Notes: a model not told the origin generated them from the sequence alone. A stretch of DNA of 64,000 nucleotides from Xylaria sp. FL1777 (GCA_022578965.1 MU400522.1:186001-250000), one strand, 5' to 3'; counted from the stretch's first letter, positions 1 to 13,793 are shown. Translations and numbers: made by a program.

Positions 1-3000
1 TTTAATTTACTAATTTAAACTTTTGCTAAGGTTATTTAAAAGTAGTAGTATTATTTTTAGCATTAGCTTAAGCATTTTTATTGCTTTAAAATATAATTTA
101 GCTTTTGTTTAAACAATTGTTTAAATAAAAATACTAAAGTATTTTAAAACTTTTAGTATAAAGTTCTTAAAAGTAACATTTGTTTTTTTGTTTAAAAAAT
201 CCTTAGATTTTCTAGCTTATATTTTTTCAAATTCCAAGCTTTTTTTTATAAGTTTTATTTTTTAAATTCTTTAAAGCTTTTAATAATTAAAACTTTTTAG
301 TTTTAGTAAAATACTTTATTTATAAAAATTGTTGTTTATTTATATATCTTTAGTATTAAGCTAAGTAAAAAACTTATTGTTATTTAAATGAATTTTCTTA
401 ATTGTTTAACTTATAAAAAGCTTTTTTTTTTGTTTTTTAGGTTTTTTTTTATTTCTTGTTTAATAAAAAGCAGCTCTTTTAGTTAAAAGCTTATAATAAT
501 TAGCTTAAAACATATTTATGCTAATTTTTCTGCTTAATATATAGCTTTATAAAACTTTAGTATTATTTACGTTATAAAAAGTGCTTTATATAAAGTTTTA
601 ATTAGTTATAATAAAGCTATTATTTAGCTTGCTGTTTATTAAGTTGTTTTTTTAACATTATAAGCCTTTGCTAGTTTTATTTTATAAAGCATACTAGTTT
701 AATTATTAGTTTTTTTATTCGAAAATTAGTTTAGCTACTTGTTATTTAGCTAATAAAATCTTTTTTTCTTTTAACTTTTTTATTTGCTTTTTATTTTAGT
801 ATTTAAATTTTTATTATTTAAAATAAAATCTTTTTTTTGTAGTTAATAATAAGCTTTTTGCTTAAGTAGTTTATTATTGCTTAAAACAAAGTTATATATT
901 TATTTTATTGCAGCATTAAAAATTTTTTTTTTATTTTTGCTAATTTTTATAACTTTAGAAAAAACTTTTATGTATTTAAAGTTTGCAAAAAATTCTAGCT
1001 TTTTTAAGCACTATTTAAAGTTTTAATATATAATGTTTTTTTTTTTTAATTTATAAGCAAAGCTATACTTATAAACATAGTAATTATTTATACTATATTT
1101 TTAATAAATAGTTCTTTTTGCTAAATAAAAATTATTTAACTTTATTTATTGTAAAAAATTAAACAATTGTTTGCTTTATTTTTGTTTTTTAAAGTTATAT
1201 TTACTTTTTTATAAATATTTAGAAGTTATAGCGTTAATATTAAATATTTGCTTCTTTAATAAGTTTATGTTAATTTTGTAATACTATAATACTTATAGTT
1301 TTTAATTAATTAGCTAAACATATTAATTTTGCAGTTTTTTTAATATTTTTTTTAGTTTTTTTTTTATAATTGCTGCATTTTTTTGTTTTAATTTTAACTG
1401 TTATATTTGCTTAGTAATATTGTTTATATTTTAGTTATAAGCAAAATATTAAGCTAATTTTATTTGCTATTTTTTAATAATAATTGTTTTAATAGCTAGT
1501 ATAGTTATATTAATAGTTAGCTTAGCAGTATTAATAGCAATATATAAAAGCTTATTAAAATTATAATTATATAAATAATTAACTTTTTTTTATGCTTTAC
1601 GTGCTTTTTTTGTTTTTTTAAAGTAAAAATTTAGCTTGGACTTTTTATTAATTTAGTTGTTTAATATTTTATAAAGGTTTTTATAAAACATTTTGTTTAA
1701 ATTATTATATAACTTTTTAAAAAACTTTATTATTTTATTAATAGTATTTCGATTTAGCTCTTTAAGCAAACCTTAAATAAGTTAAAAATTAAAGTAATAA
1801 TCTTTTTAAGCCTTAATATTTTTAATATATACTTAATGCTAAAAAAAGTAGGTTTTAAAATTAGTAAAATGTATAGCTTTTAAGTAAGCCTTAAAATTTT
1901 ATAATATAACAATAATAAACTTATTTTGCTTAAAGTTTTAAAGCTTGAACTTTTGCTTAAATAGTTTATAAGCTTTAGTTTATAACAAACAATTTTTTAG
2001 TATTATTTTTATTATTTTTTTTGTTTAAAAAGTATTATAATAAACAAAAACCTGTTTAATTTTATTAATGTTTTTAAAACGCTTTGCGCAAAAAAAAGCA
2101 TTTAAATTATTTAGCTATTTGTTTATTTTTAACTTATTAAATAATAAATATTAGTTTAACTTTAAGTTAAAAAGCATAAATAATAGCTTAATTTTAGTAT
2201 TATGCTTATTATTAAAATAGCTTAAGCTAAATAAAGTTGCTTTAATATTTTTTAGAAATAATAAGCTAATTATTTTTATTTTTTTTGTTTATAAATAGTT
2301 TTAATGTTTTTTATATATTAAAGTAAAAAAATCTAACGATTTTTTATAGCTAAATTACTTAATTAAGCTATAGTTTTTAAGCTTTTAAGCTATATAATAA
2401 ATTAAAATAAAGTTTATATAAAAATAACAAAAAAAGTAAGCTATAAAAAATAATAAAAGTAAGCTAAATAAAAATATAAGTTTAAAAAGAAAAAAAGTAT
2501 AAAGTACTAAAAGTTTTTAAGTATTTTAAGTATTTAAGTTTTTTTGTGCTATTTTTTTAAACTTCTTTTTTAAAAAACTTAACAATTTTTTTCGTTTACA
2601 TTTATAAAAACTACTAGCTTATTTTTTATAGCTTTTTAAGTTTTCCTTTAAATGCTTTTATGTTTTTATTTTCTATACGCTTTTATTTTTTTATATGCTT
2701 TATAGCGTTTAGTTTCTTTGTTTTTTAGTTTAGCTTACTTTGTTTTATGCAAGTTTTATTAAGCAGGCTTTATTTTTTTATAGCTTTTTACTTATAAAAA
2801 TAGCATGCTTTTTTTTTTTTTTTAAGGCCTTTTTATTTAATAATAAGTGTTATAAAAAAGCAATAGCTACATTTTGCGCAAAATCTTTAAGTAATAGCTA
2901 GCTTACACCTAAAAAATCTTGCTTTTTATTTTTCAATAAAAAATTATATTAGCTCAAAAAACAAAGTATATTTTTAATTATTAATAGTTTTATATATTAA

Positions 3001-6000
3001 TACATAAACTTAAACTTATTTAGTATAAATAAGCGTTAAATTTGCTTGCATTATAGCTTTTAGAAATTTTAGCAACTTTTATTTTTTTTTAAGTTTGTTT
3101 TTTGTTTTTTTTTGCTTATATAAAAGCAATTGTGCTTTTTTTTTTGTAAAGCATTAGTTTTTTAGCAAAAAATTTTTTTTTTTAGCCCTTTAAGGATTTT
3201 TAACAAATAATTTTCTAGCTGCGCTATCTTAAAAATTGTGCTAATATTTTAATATTTAATTATTGTTTTGCTAGAAAAAATAAAAGCGCTTTGCAAACTA
3301 AACTAAAAAAAACAGTTTAATATTTTTATACGTTTGTTTTAAGCTTTAACAATTAAAAGCTGCTAGCTTAAACGTTTATTATTAATTATAACTAAACTGC
3401 TTATATTAAGCAAGCTTTGCTTATTACTAGCTAAAGCAGCTAAATATAATATATTATGTTCTGCTTATAAAAATTATAGCAATTAATAAATAAATAAATT
3501 AAACATATAAGTTAGCAATAATAAATTGCTTGTTTATTAGTTTTATAGTATTATTTGTAGTAAATAAAAGATTAGCTTTATTAAAAACACTAATAAAATA
3601 AAGCAGTATAATCGTATAAAATCTACTATATTACTTTAATTGCAAAAAAATAAGTTATAACTTACATATTTAAGCAATTAAGCTATATATAAATTAAGAA
3701 ATTAAACGATTAATTAAAAAGCTATTTAACAATACAAATAAAACAACTATAGCTAATTTTTATCTTGTTGTGCGTTATTATTAAGTTTATACTTTAAAAT
3801 TTAGCGCAATATTTATACTTTTATTTTTACTATATAACTTAGCCTAAACTTACTTTAACTAGCTAATTAGCTTATTTAGCCACTTTACTTTACTTCAATA
3901 GTTATTAAATTAACAAATTTATTAAGTTATACATTAACTATATTATTAAGCCTAAGTTTTTTATTGCGTTTAAAAAGGCCTTTTTTGTTACTTTTTTAAA
4001 ATTTAATGTTTAAAAAGGTTTTTAAAAGTTAAGTTTAATACTTTATAATCTACAAGCTATAATTTTAAAGCTAAATATATAGTTATAGTTATTAATGCTA
4101 ATTTTTAATACTGTTAACTTGCTTAAACCTTAGGTTTTTTAAACGCTAAAAACTACTAAAAAAGTAAACGCGTAATTAACTTTTATTAAAAGCTAAATTT
4201 CTAGTTACTAAAAAAGCTTCTTAAGGCTAATTTTAAAAGCTATTAACTAGCTTACAAAGTTAAATTAAATGTTAATGCATTAAGTTACCTTTATAAAAAA
4301 TAAAGTTTAAAAGCTTTAAAAAGCAAATAAAGCACTTAGCAAGCGCTAAAAAAGTAAAAAAAAGCGCTTATAAAATAAAAAAAGTCTTATAGTAAAAAAT
4401 GCAATAAATTTAATTGCTTAAAAAAATGCGCAGAACTTAGTATAGTTATAAACGTCGAAAAATTATAGTAGTAGTAAACTAAGTGTGCTACGTTAGCAAC
4501 AATATAAACAGTGTAGCAAAACTAGCTATAATGCAAAAACTTATAATAAAAATATAAAAATAAGTAATAAATTAAAATCCGATTAATTTTTAATAATAAC
4601 TGCTTTAGTTATAATGTTATTAATAATTAAATATAATAAACTAGTAAAAAGTAGTTTATTTGCTTAAATGGTTTACTTGCTTATAAACCACGTTATAATT
4701 ATTATTGTTTATAAGTTTATAAATATTTAATTTAATACTATAGTTTTTATATAAAGGTTTTTTATTATAAAACTTAATAATATAATAGCTTTAATATTTA
4801 AAGTTATAATAAATAGTTTATGTTTGTTTTTTTTTTTTTTTAAGAAAGCTTACTAGCTAAAAATAGCTTAAACTTTTTAATAGGTTTTTTAAAAACTATT
4901 ATTTAAATAGCTTTTTTAGTTTATAAGTTTACTTTTTTATAAAAAATATAAGCATTTATTAAAGTTAAATTTATTTAAACTTTAATTTTTTTTATTATTA
5001 TTTTTTAAGTAATAAGCATTAAAATGCTAATTAAATAATTTATTATTAATAATAATATTTTTAATATTATATATATTATTTATTTTTTTAGTAGCTTTAT
5101 TATATAAACTTATAAAGTTTACTTAATAATTTTAATGTTTTTTTTTTTTAAAAGCTTGTTTTTTATTATTAGATTTATAGCTTTAACAGCTTAGCTTATT
5201 TTTATTAATTATATATTTTTAATAGCTTTACTTAATAGCTATAAGCTTTTAAAAATTATTATTTTAGTTATATATATTATTAATTAGTATATTTATGCTG
5301 CTTTTTTGTTTAGTTTTATTAATATATATATATTTTTGTAGTTTTTTTAAAAATTTATTATAATATTAACGTTTTATACTAAATATATAAAAAGCTTATT
5401 AAAAGTTATAAATTATATAGTTTTTAATGCTAACTTAAAATAAAGCTTAGCTTTTTGTTTAGCTATTTTAATATATAAAAATATTATAATTAATATTGCT
5501 ATTAATAATTATTTAATGCTTTTTATTTATATTAATATATTAATTAAACATAAAAAAGCTATAATAAAGCTTTTAAATTATATATATATAAATATATTTA
5601 AATGTTATTTTAGTATTTTTATATAGTTTTTAGTTATTTAATAATAATTATTTTAAGCATTTTTTTTAAAAAAATATATAAATTTATTAAAAATAATTAT
5701 TAATATTATAATAACTTTTTTTTAAATCTTATTTTTGCAGTTAATTTTAGCGTACTATTTAATAAGCATATTTTAAAGCAATAATTTGTTATTTTTTTTA
5801 ACTATTATAAGCTTTAATAGCAAGTTAATATTTTAAATTTTTATTTGTTTAGCTTATTATAAATTAGCATATAATAAAATATTTATAATAAATGCTTTTA
5901 TATATATATTATTTTTAAAAGTTATAGCTAAACATAATAATATAATAAAGTTTTGCATTAATGTTTTGCTTTATGCGTAAGCGTAGTAAAATTATTACTA

Positions 6001-6070
6001 ATTAAGCCTTTAGTATTTAGTAAAAATTATGCTAATTTAGTAGCATGTTAGTGTTTTTAGTGTAGTGCAC
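1..6070. repeat. AT-rich RIP-type tract
   Basis: The tract is almost entirely A and T. The remaining G and C sit mostly in AGCT, GCTT, AAGC and TTGC contexts, while CpA and TpG are strongly depleted relative to TpA. This is what saturating C-to-T change at CpA (repeat-induced point mutation) leaves behind. No open reading frame of useful length exists on either strand and stop codons are dense. No telomere repeat is visible. The right edge is abrupt: by about position 6070 base composition becomes ordinary. It is probably a decayed transposon cluster, possibly pericentromeric or subtelomeric; the original element cannot be recognised. Confidence 0.85.
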
Positions 6071-7149
6071 GCAATACTACTAATAGTAGCTTGCGCACGG
6101 ATAATAAATAGAAGAAAAGGTGCCTATGTCCGCAATAAGGTTCCATTGGCCAATATTCTATACGGATAGGTCTTCGTATATATATAGGTGTGCCTGTGAC
6201 CTACTAGAGTCTCGGTGTATAGTATAAGCGCTGAAACCTCCCAACCACCAGTAAAAAACCATCCCCAGTGGAAAAGTGAGTGAAAGACGAAGGCAGCCCT
6301 CCTACGTGTATAATAGCTGCCAAGGCGCTAGCCTGCCGGTGGTTAGTATATGAAAGCCAATTATCGTTGGCCAAGAACTAATATTATGACAATGTTCATG
6401 ATGAGCGGACAGCGAGACCTCAACAATATCGGAATAGTCATTTCTGAAGCCATGCCGTCATGGAAGCTCATAACAGTATTGAAATGGAGCCATGAAACTA
6501 TAGTGAACTCATCCGTACTCCGGATACTAGGAGATAAGCCATAGTCTACGCGTCCAAGTACCAACTTTAATTATGCCTTGGGGAATAAGACGATCAAGAG
6601 AAACTCTCACGTTGGAGTGGATACCGGCTCGGCTAAACCATAAGCCGGATAAGCCTATATATATTGCCATCTTTTCCTTTGTTGTTAATTAGCTAGCTTC
6701 TAAGAACTTAGATCTCCCAGAGACTGTTTAACTGATCCCTTCTGGAGAGTGCACTAGCCAACTTCCATATGACTAACCGTATAGCCACCTACACGCGACA
6801 GAAACGCAATCAATTGAAGTAAATAAAACACCTCTAGCTACTCTCTGTGATGTTGTTCTTTTTCATAAAGTGAGCCCTTTGCAATTCAGAATGGTACGTA
6901 GTACTATACCTCCATTTTGGTTACATGACTAAGTCTGGGCTCAGTCATTCAGGGGCTAATTAACCCATTCGTTCACTCCACTCATAACAGTATACAAAGA
7001 GTTTGGGAGACTCTTGATCGCTAAGAGTAAATCGCTCTCTAAACACTACTTAGTATCGCTAGTCTGTGTACATCTCGATCTGTTTGGCGCTTCTTATTCC
7101 TAAATAATAAACACCGACTCGGATCCGCGCACTGTGAAAGAACCTATCT
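6071..7149. other. Intergenic, no gene seen
   Basis: Composition is ordinary, in contrast with the tract to the left. The only ORFs are short (under 70 codons) and overlap on both strands, with no recognisable protein. An imperfect inverted repeat (GTGCACGCAA... with ...CTTGCGCAC) lies at about 6064-6099, at the edge of the AT-rich tract. The right end is the 3' flank of the minus-strand gene at 7150-9114. Confidence 0.5.
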
Positions 7150-9114
7150 TCATTTCTTATCCTGAGCTTCAGATAGAGCTGGCTTGTCAGCTTCATTTCG
7201 AGTCTCCTCAAGGTCCGTCGAAGTAGGCTGGCCATTCTGAAGTTGACTCGCGACATAATCTTGTTTCTCAGCATCATTCTTGACCTGGTCGGCGGTTTCA
7301 GTTTGGACATCGAGCAACCTTAATTTAGCAAATTCGGGAAGAAGTGAAAGTGCCTTTTTCTCTTGATCGGACATCTTGATCTCTTCGACTTTCGGTTGAA
7401 TGAATCGCATTAAATCAGGTATCAAGAAGGGGTAGTTTTCGGCTCCCGACCAAGTTCCCTTGTACTTGAGGGCCGCACGTACGAACAAGCAGGCGAAGTT
7501 GATCCACATATTCGCCTCGGTTAACGTTTTAGAACCTGGGGCGAGGTTATACTCAACTATTCGATATGTCGTTAGTGCTGCTTTCGTCAAATCATCGGTC
7601 AAACACAATCATTCTAGAGGAAAAGAAGCTTAGAGACTATGGATTTAGGAGGGAGAAAGGGAGGTGGCTCTTCATTATTTCTTCTAATAATAAAAAAGGG
7701 GGAGAGAGAGAAGGAACGTAACATACCCATACCGGTGAACTGATATTCCAGATAAGGTTTATTTTGTGGATGAACATAGATTAGCGGCCAGAAGTTCCAA
7801 GGTCTTATGTGACCAGTCTTTTCCTGGTTTAAATTCAGTAGGTGAATGATATGGATGCGCGCTTTTAGTAGCCTAAGTTTAGCTAATGCTTGCGCTTGCT
7901 TCGCATGTGTCCAAAACATGGAATTAGCTCTTTTATCAACTGCAGTTCTCTGTAATTCCTCTGCCAATGCATTGAACCCGACTTGGTGCTGTAGGACAGT
8001 CCTTGCGAGGCTACGGACCTCGTCATTAAAAAACCCTAAGTGAGGTGTAATATGTACCCTAGTTCCCTAGAAGGGCGATGCTACACAACCTATCCGATCA
8101 ATAACAGAGTAAACTTTGCACAACATGGGGAGCCAAAGATTGCGGCCATCGTAAGGAAATTTCGGAGAAACGATATCGAAGCAGCCTAGAAAACACAGCA
8201 GGAGAAGTTAGCGAATGGAAAATAATGCTGTATGTTGTGTATAGTAGGTATGTAATTCAACTTGGCTTACGCTCGTCCTCACGGTTCTCAGTGATACACC
8301 ATGAGTGGAATCCATTCTGATCCTTCCTCTTTATGAGGAAACCCGGGATCCCAGCGCCTTGGAGAGCTAATTGAATAGGATGCAGGCTCGATCTCCATTC
8401 GATTGGATGGGTTCTCCATGAGAAACCCTCTGATAGCTTCATGCCAAGCTCTATTGAAAAGAATAAAGGTCGTTTGCCAGGGGCGATTGCTTCGACTGAC
8501 TGAGAGGTCGGAAAAGTGCGCTTAAGTGGTTTTGGCGAAGACTGATCGGGCAGTCTCGAGTGGACAGGTTGGTTCCTCTGCCACCGTCCCCTCCGAGAAG
8601 TCTGGCGGGGCGGTGTCAAAAACCTATCTGACGGTCTTGACTGAGAATCCAAGTTGGATAAGAAACCTGGAGAAACGCGGGTGGACTGGAGTGACTGTCT
8701 TTGCTGAGCACCTGGATATCCTTGCCGATTAGCTCGATTGGAAAGTCTTGCAACATCATTGAAACGCATTGACCGGGAAGGGCCCTTGGGTGGCTCCTGT
8801 TGGAAGGGCGGTCCTGGCACGGGAGGTGAATGTAATAACCATTGCTGAACCCTTGAGTCAGGTGGTTGTAGCCAGGAAGCTGGAGGAGCCTGGCCAGGTG
8901 GCGAAGGCGGGTTTTGTAGTGCTGGTTCAGAAGGCCAGGTAGCCCGCCGTGCATTTGACGGCCGCGGCTGAGAAGCAGGGTTGGATGGCCCTGGATTCCA
9001 AGATTGGGTTGACAGTTCTGAGTGACTTGAGCTCCCGGACCTTTGCCGATATGCTGGGGCATACTCCTGTCGTGATGGAGGTCGAAGGTAAGGATCCCGG
9101 GTCGGATGTGTCAT
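7150..9114 (-). CDS. Hypothetical protein, four exons, Pro/Ser/Gln-rich N-terminus
   Basis: I do not recognise this gene. Four exons join in phase: 8271-9114, 8090-8185, 7727-8035 and 7150-7556, giving about 551 residues. Donors are GTAAGC, GTTGTG and GTATGT; acceptors end in TAG. The last intron (7557-7726) has a CTAAC branch site 13 nt before its acceptor; an alternative donor six bases upstream keeps the frame. Residues 1 to about 220 are disordered and rich in Pro, Ser, Gln and Arg. Residues about 280-500 look folded, with a hydrophobic and aromatic segment (WNFWPLIYVHP) and an Ala/Leu-rich helix. The C-terminus is acidic and Gln-rich. No signal peptide or membrane segment is visible. The good splice sites and an open frame through all exons support a real gene; the function is unknown. 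Confidence 0.7.
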
Positions 9115-10149
9115 TATGGTGGTGATGCCGGTCAGATGTAGAGAAAGGTGATGATACTGTATTTCGAATGCTTGTGATAAAGTAGTTGTGTTACTCTTCT
9201 GTTGTTCTGTAGGAGTGGGTGCCTAGATAACTTCAATAGAGAGACTGCCTTAGGTAGGTACTGAGGTGTTCTGAAATATAGGTAGGTAGGCATTTAGATG
9301 CTGGCTGGATTAGGATCTGAGAGATACCTGCAGGGCACGTGTACGTAAGTACCTAGAATAAGTAGCAAGAGCAGGTCAAGACTGACTTACCCCTTCTGCT
9401 AGAAACCGAGTAAGAATTAACGACCAGCATATTCGCATTGTCACCGCCTGTTTACGAATTCGGACCTGCTACGCGTTCGTGGTGCGCATGCCGCTCGCGA
9501 AGAGTACCTCGGGGAATCCCGGGCTCTAGTGGTGGTGCTTCTCCAGCTAACATAAGTGCTCGACTCGGGTGACGTTTAAAGGCACCAAGATGCTGCCACG
9601 CGCGCAAGGAGTGCACAGCCATCGACCGTGATATCTCACTGCGAAAATTGTTTGAGCAAGATCGAAGTAGCGCTCGGAAAAGCTATGAGCTTGTTGGGGT
9701 TGTTCTGACCGCTCTAGCAAGAACAGATTAGAGATCAGAGATCATATCAAGGCTTTTCAACAATATCGCAGCATGCTCGATAGCTTCATATCAGTCAATA
9801 TTCTCGCAGCAACTACTGCTACTCTCTCCAGGATTGATCTCCTGGTCCTATCGCATGAGTGTAGTCAACCCCTGTTTGCCTTCCCGCCACCGGATACGAT
9901 CTCGAAGCCTCCAGGTGTTGATGAAGCACTGGAATACGCTTCACGAAGCCAACGACAAGCACATAGTATATTGTTCATGTTGAGAATTGAGAGATTGTAA
10001 AGGATATTTGGGATGCAAGGTTTAACACCGACATAACCCCAGATGAGAAATACGTCAACCTTATTTCCACCTACCGTAACAAGTTCAACAGCATCACCCA
10101 GACAGGGAACTATATCAGCAGTTGTCTTTGTAGCTTAGCACGTCACCTT
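9115..10149. other. Intergenic, no gene seen
   Basis: This is upstream of the minus-strand gene that starts at 9114. The first 250 bases carry TAGGTAGGTA-type motifs (about 9248-9290). A 75-codon ORF at 9773-10000 has no recognisable content. I could support nothing else here. Confidence 0.4.
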
Positions 10150-10540
10150 AGCTATCGTGGTATTAGCGCTGCTCGAAGTTAACAATCGCAGAGACGACTT
10201 TACGGACGAGTAAATAATCGAGGCATTCATTAGATCTGCGGTTTACGAGAACCTTGAGCTGTACGAGGCATGTCTAAACACCTTCCTAGGGAGAGTTGAT
10301 GGGAGCAGTACCAAAGGCGGCCAGACTCGGGGGCGCAGCGACGGGGCATTCGAATGTCCTGTCTCGCATGAGTTGCGCCGAATAGCCATGGTCTTCCCGT
10401 CTAGTGAAGGTCAAGGCCGTTCGGATTTTTATAGAGTTTTCTGTCAAGCTATGCGGGCCAAGAGTTTCGAGGGGAAGATATTTACCTATGGGAGATCGTT
10501 GTTCGAACTGGCGGAAATAGCAGAGAAGCGGGAGCTTTAG
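10150..10540 (+). pseudogene. Possible decayed coding sequence
   Basis: One plus frame reads through about 105 codons (about 10216-10540) with mixed polar and aromatic content, ending in TAG. The same frame continues upstream for some 20 codons beyond an in-frame TAA. No ATG starts it and no family is recognised. The one-stop interruption of a longer frame in gene-poor sequence suggests a decayed gene, but a chance open frame or an unseen intron is possible. Confidence 0.2.
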
Positions 10541-13397
10541 GGTGAGACTGTTTGGAGCAAGACTCTAAAGCACATTTGTCCAAGGCCAGTTTATCCGATA
10601 TCGAAACGGTGTTAACATCATGGGACAAGTCATCTCCAAGCCAGAAGAAATCTCTGAGAAATAGGGAGTATAATTGGTACTCATCGTTATACTTAGCTTC
10701 ATTTTATTGTAGTAGCAGAGCATGATTGTTGCAAGTACGGATAAGAGTGACAAAATTAAAGGCGAATTAATTGAAGCTACAAGTATCCTCGCCCCTATGG
10801 ATGAGACTGAGCTTTGGCCCTCTTGGGCACAACCACACGCGAATTCTCTTAAGCTCGTCTCTACAAGAGCAATTCGCTTAACCCCGAATCTCAAGACATA
10901 AATGCCCAGAAAATGCTCTCCTTGATGAGAGACTTGACAGCCATGAACTTTTTATTGAGCCAAGTTCACCTATGCTTGAGACTAACTTAACTTCTCAATT
11001 CCCATGCCTTATAAGTTCAGCCTGACGTAGGGTTTAGTAGATGGAGAGGTACAGGTGGTATTATAGACTATCAAGGGTAAAAGGGGTAAGCTATATAAGT
11101 GCTTCAGGAATGACTGCACCTAATGTAATATTACTTCTACAGCAATAGCTGTTTCATAATCATAGCAATATACCTTGTATTTCTCACCCTCCTGTCGGTG
11201 AGGATATTCACCGCCCCTATTTTCTCGGTATTCTAGCCAATTGGTGGACATTGTCACTGCACAAGAGGCCCGAAACAAAGATACCAACTGTTACATAAAC
11301 ACGCGGCACTGCGTTCATCAGGTCCAGAGGAAGGTGTAATCCATGATATTACGCGCACAACTGGTCTAGGCCCACGGGCCGGTCTAACGATTCAAAATAC
11401 CAGATGAACAGGTCATTCACATGTGTTAGCTAAGTTGTTTCATAACATGACCCTTCCTATTCTCTCTTTAGAATACGAGTGGCAGCGAACACGTGGGATG
11501 ATAAGAGCTACTACTACTATAGGTGGCTCCCAATGTCAAGTAGTGTGATATAAATGAAACATACCATTAAGCCATGGCAAATGACTGAAGAGCTTGGACT
11601 ACCCACTATTCAGTGCTGTGTCTTCGTTTCGACAATTATCACGGGTGTGTCACCTTTGGGCGACCAAGGGCCGAGTCCACTCCGAAATATGAAAACCAAG
11701 ACTACACAAGTGCGCAGCCGATTACCCCGTTGTATGATACTGAAACGAACCGCAGATCGTCCGAATAGTTCATCGGACACACGAGAAAGCACAGGGACGA
11801 AATCTTACTAGTATAAAATGTTTGTCTGCGCATCGACCCAAGCTCACCTCGTACATGTGCCACCTGACCGAGTCGAGGTAGGACAAGGAACATTTGCCGG
11901 GTGCTCACCCCGGCCGTAAATGGCCCTGTCGGATCAGCTTATTTGGCGGATGGGCGAGGACAACGGGTTGCAGCAGCTTCGTGCTGCATTTCTCCATCTT
12001 CGTGCCACTGATGCGAGCCAATGTAAGCACTTTGTCCCCCTTAGGGTGAGAAACCTCATCATATCAGGCATCTCACTAGATTGTCGGACAATCAAAAAGA
12101 GCTGGATATGAAAAAAAAGAAGCCTGAAAAATGATCATGATGTCTCGAATTCAGGCTACTAGGTCGTAAGGGGCGCTCACGCTGGTTATCTAGTTCTTGG
12201 TATATTGTACGAAACGATGAAGGAGAGGGAGCTGCAAGATTCCCTTTGTGTCGGAACCGTGTCGGAAAGAAAACTATTGACCTAGGTAGTGTGTTCTGAT
12301 TAATTCCAAGTTTTCATACACATCATGGATGAGAGATACCAAAATTGGTTTTATGTTTGAAGTATATCTCAGGTAACATGGGTACTGTGTGTGTGTGTGT
12401 GCAGGGGAGGTAGCTCGGACATGCATACCTTATATGTCTGAGTGAACACGGAGAGGCTCAATTGATTGAAGGAGGTCATAGTTGCTCAACTCTGGCAAAT
12501 GAGTGCCTACCTTTACGTGCCTATAATTTGCTATGTGGTGGACGTTGATCCGACATGCTGGCAACTCATCCGGTACCTATCTGCTTACCTACTACCTAGG
12601 TACTTAGTATATACCCAAAAGAGGTAGTCGTGATGTATGTTAAAGATTTCATAGTCAGGACAACCATGTCCAACCTTTGGCACCTTACCCATTCACCCCC
12701 CTTTCTTCTTCTATGTGGTACCTACCTTACCCAGGCCACTAGCCGATGACCTGTGCCTTCCATTCTTCGAACCGCGCCTTCTGTCTAGACCCAATCATAC
12801 GATCAGCGCCTACCTTCCTAGACACCTAGACGAGCATTAGATTGCCGGGCGCTCTCCCCAGGCTTAGATCTGTCTAGATTCCTATGAAATGTCTCTGTTA
12901 CTTGTCCCGAGGTGTATCCTCCCTCCTCTCGTATACACACAACCACCCGAGCATCTTGTGTCCCCCCAACAACCTCCGCTTGAGCCCGTTCCACGAGACA
13001 TCGTTCAGTCTCACCAGGTCTCATCGGTTGCTCTCGATCTGCCACCTGAGCTGGAAACCAGCTGTAAATTGAGGTACTGCCTACGTTCTCCTCCCGGTTT
13101 ACTCTAGTCCTTGCGCAATAAATTCCACTATTTCACAATTTCTCTGCTACCGACCTATCATCTGGAGCCGTCCGTTCAAGTCCACATTGGCATCCACTTC
13201 AACTAATAGAGTAATCGTGCTGGAAGTACATATTGTTGTCTTATCGCCGCACATATTTCGAGTTCAAGTTTATGTTCACGACTTAAATCGAGTTGATCCA
13301 TCAAGCTGGCGGGGTTCTTGATCTTGGTCCCTTTCTTCTAGTCTACCAACTAGCACCACATAGACATTCAAAGGAATCTCACAAGCTCCTCGATATC
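10541..13397. other. Long intergenic stretch
   Basis: About 2.9 kb with only short overlapping ORFs on both strands. It holds a GT dinucleotide run at about 12386-12401 and one exact TACCTAGGTA palindrome at 12593-12602. The last several hundred bases (about 12660-13390) are pyrimidine-rich on the plus strand, as expected of a fungal promoter and 5' leader for the gene starting at 13398. Confidence 0.5.
12386..12401. repeat. (TG)n microsatellite
   Basis: A run of eight TG units in intergenic DNA. Confidence 0.9.
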
Positions 13398-13793
13398 ATG
13401 GCCCCAATCCCCGATGAAATGCCTCACTATGACGGTGCCTCGCCACTTGACGGGGGAGATAGTCCAGCCAGCCTGGGCGGCGACGACTCCAAATTCTCAT
13501 TCACAGGCCTAGAGATTGGCCTCATTGTGGGCGTCCTGTCCCTCGCCATAGTCAGTCTCATCTGGTTGTTCTTCTGGAGATCTCGCAGAAACCGCACCTT
13601 CAGGCAACCACGCGCGCCTTCAACCGCTACTGCCCGAGGCCACGACCAAGAACTTACCGACGCGAGCGGCTTGCGCATCCCAAATCCCGTCCCCAAGGAC
13701 GATCGGGCCAGCACCGTTGATAACGACGAAGTTTCCTCAATTGACCGACCATCCCGTTCCCAACGCCGCCCGAAAATGAACTGGTCCTACTAA
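13398..13793 (+). CDS. Small single-pass membrane protein, hypothetical
   Basis: A 131-residue protein in one exon. The start chosen is ATGGCC at 13398; an upstream in-frame ATG-like start at 13293 would add about 35 residues but lies in CT-rich leader sequence. Residues 1-34 are acidic and Pro/Gly/Ser-rich without a signal peptide. Residues about 37-60 form one strong hydrophobic helix (LEIGLIVGVLSLAIVSL...). A basic cluster follows (WRSRRNRTFR), then a polar tail to the C-terminus. By the positive-inside rule the tail should be cytoplasmic. This layout matches many short fungal membrane proteins of unknown role; I recognise no family. Confidence 0.6.
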   Translation: MAPIPDEMPHYDGASPLDGGDSPASLGGDDSKFSFTGLEIGLIVGVLSLAIVSLIWLFFWRSRRNRTFRQPRAPSTATARGHDQELTDASGLRIPNPVPKDDRASTVDNDEVSSIDRPSRSQRRPKMNWSY

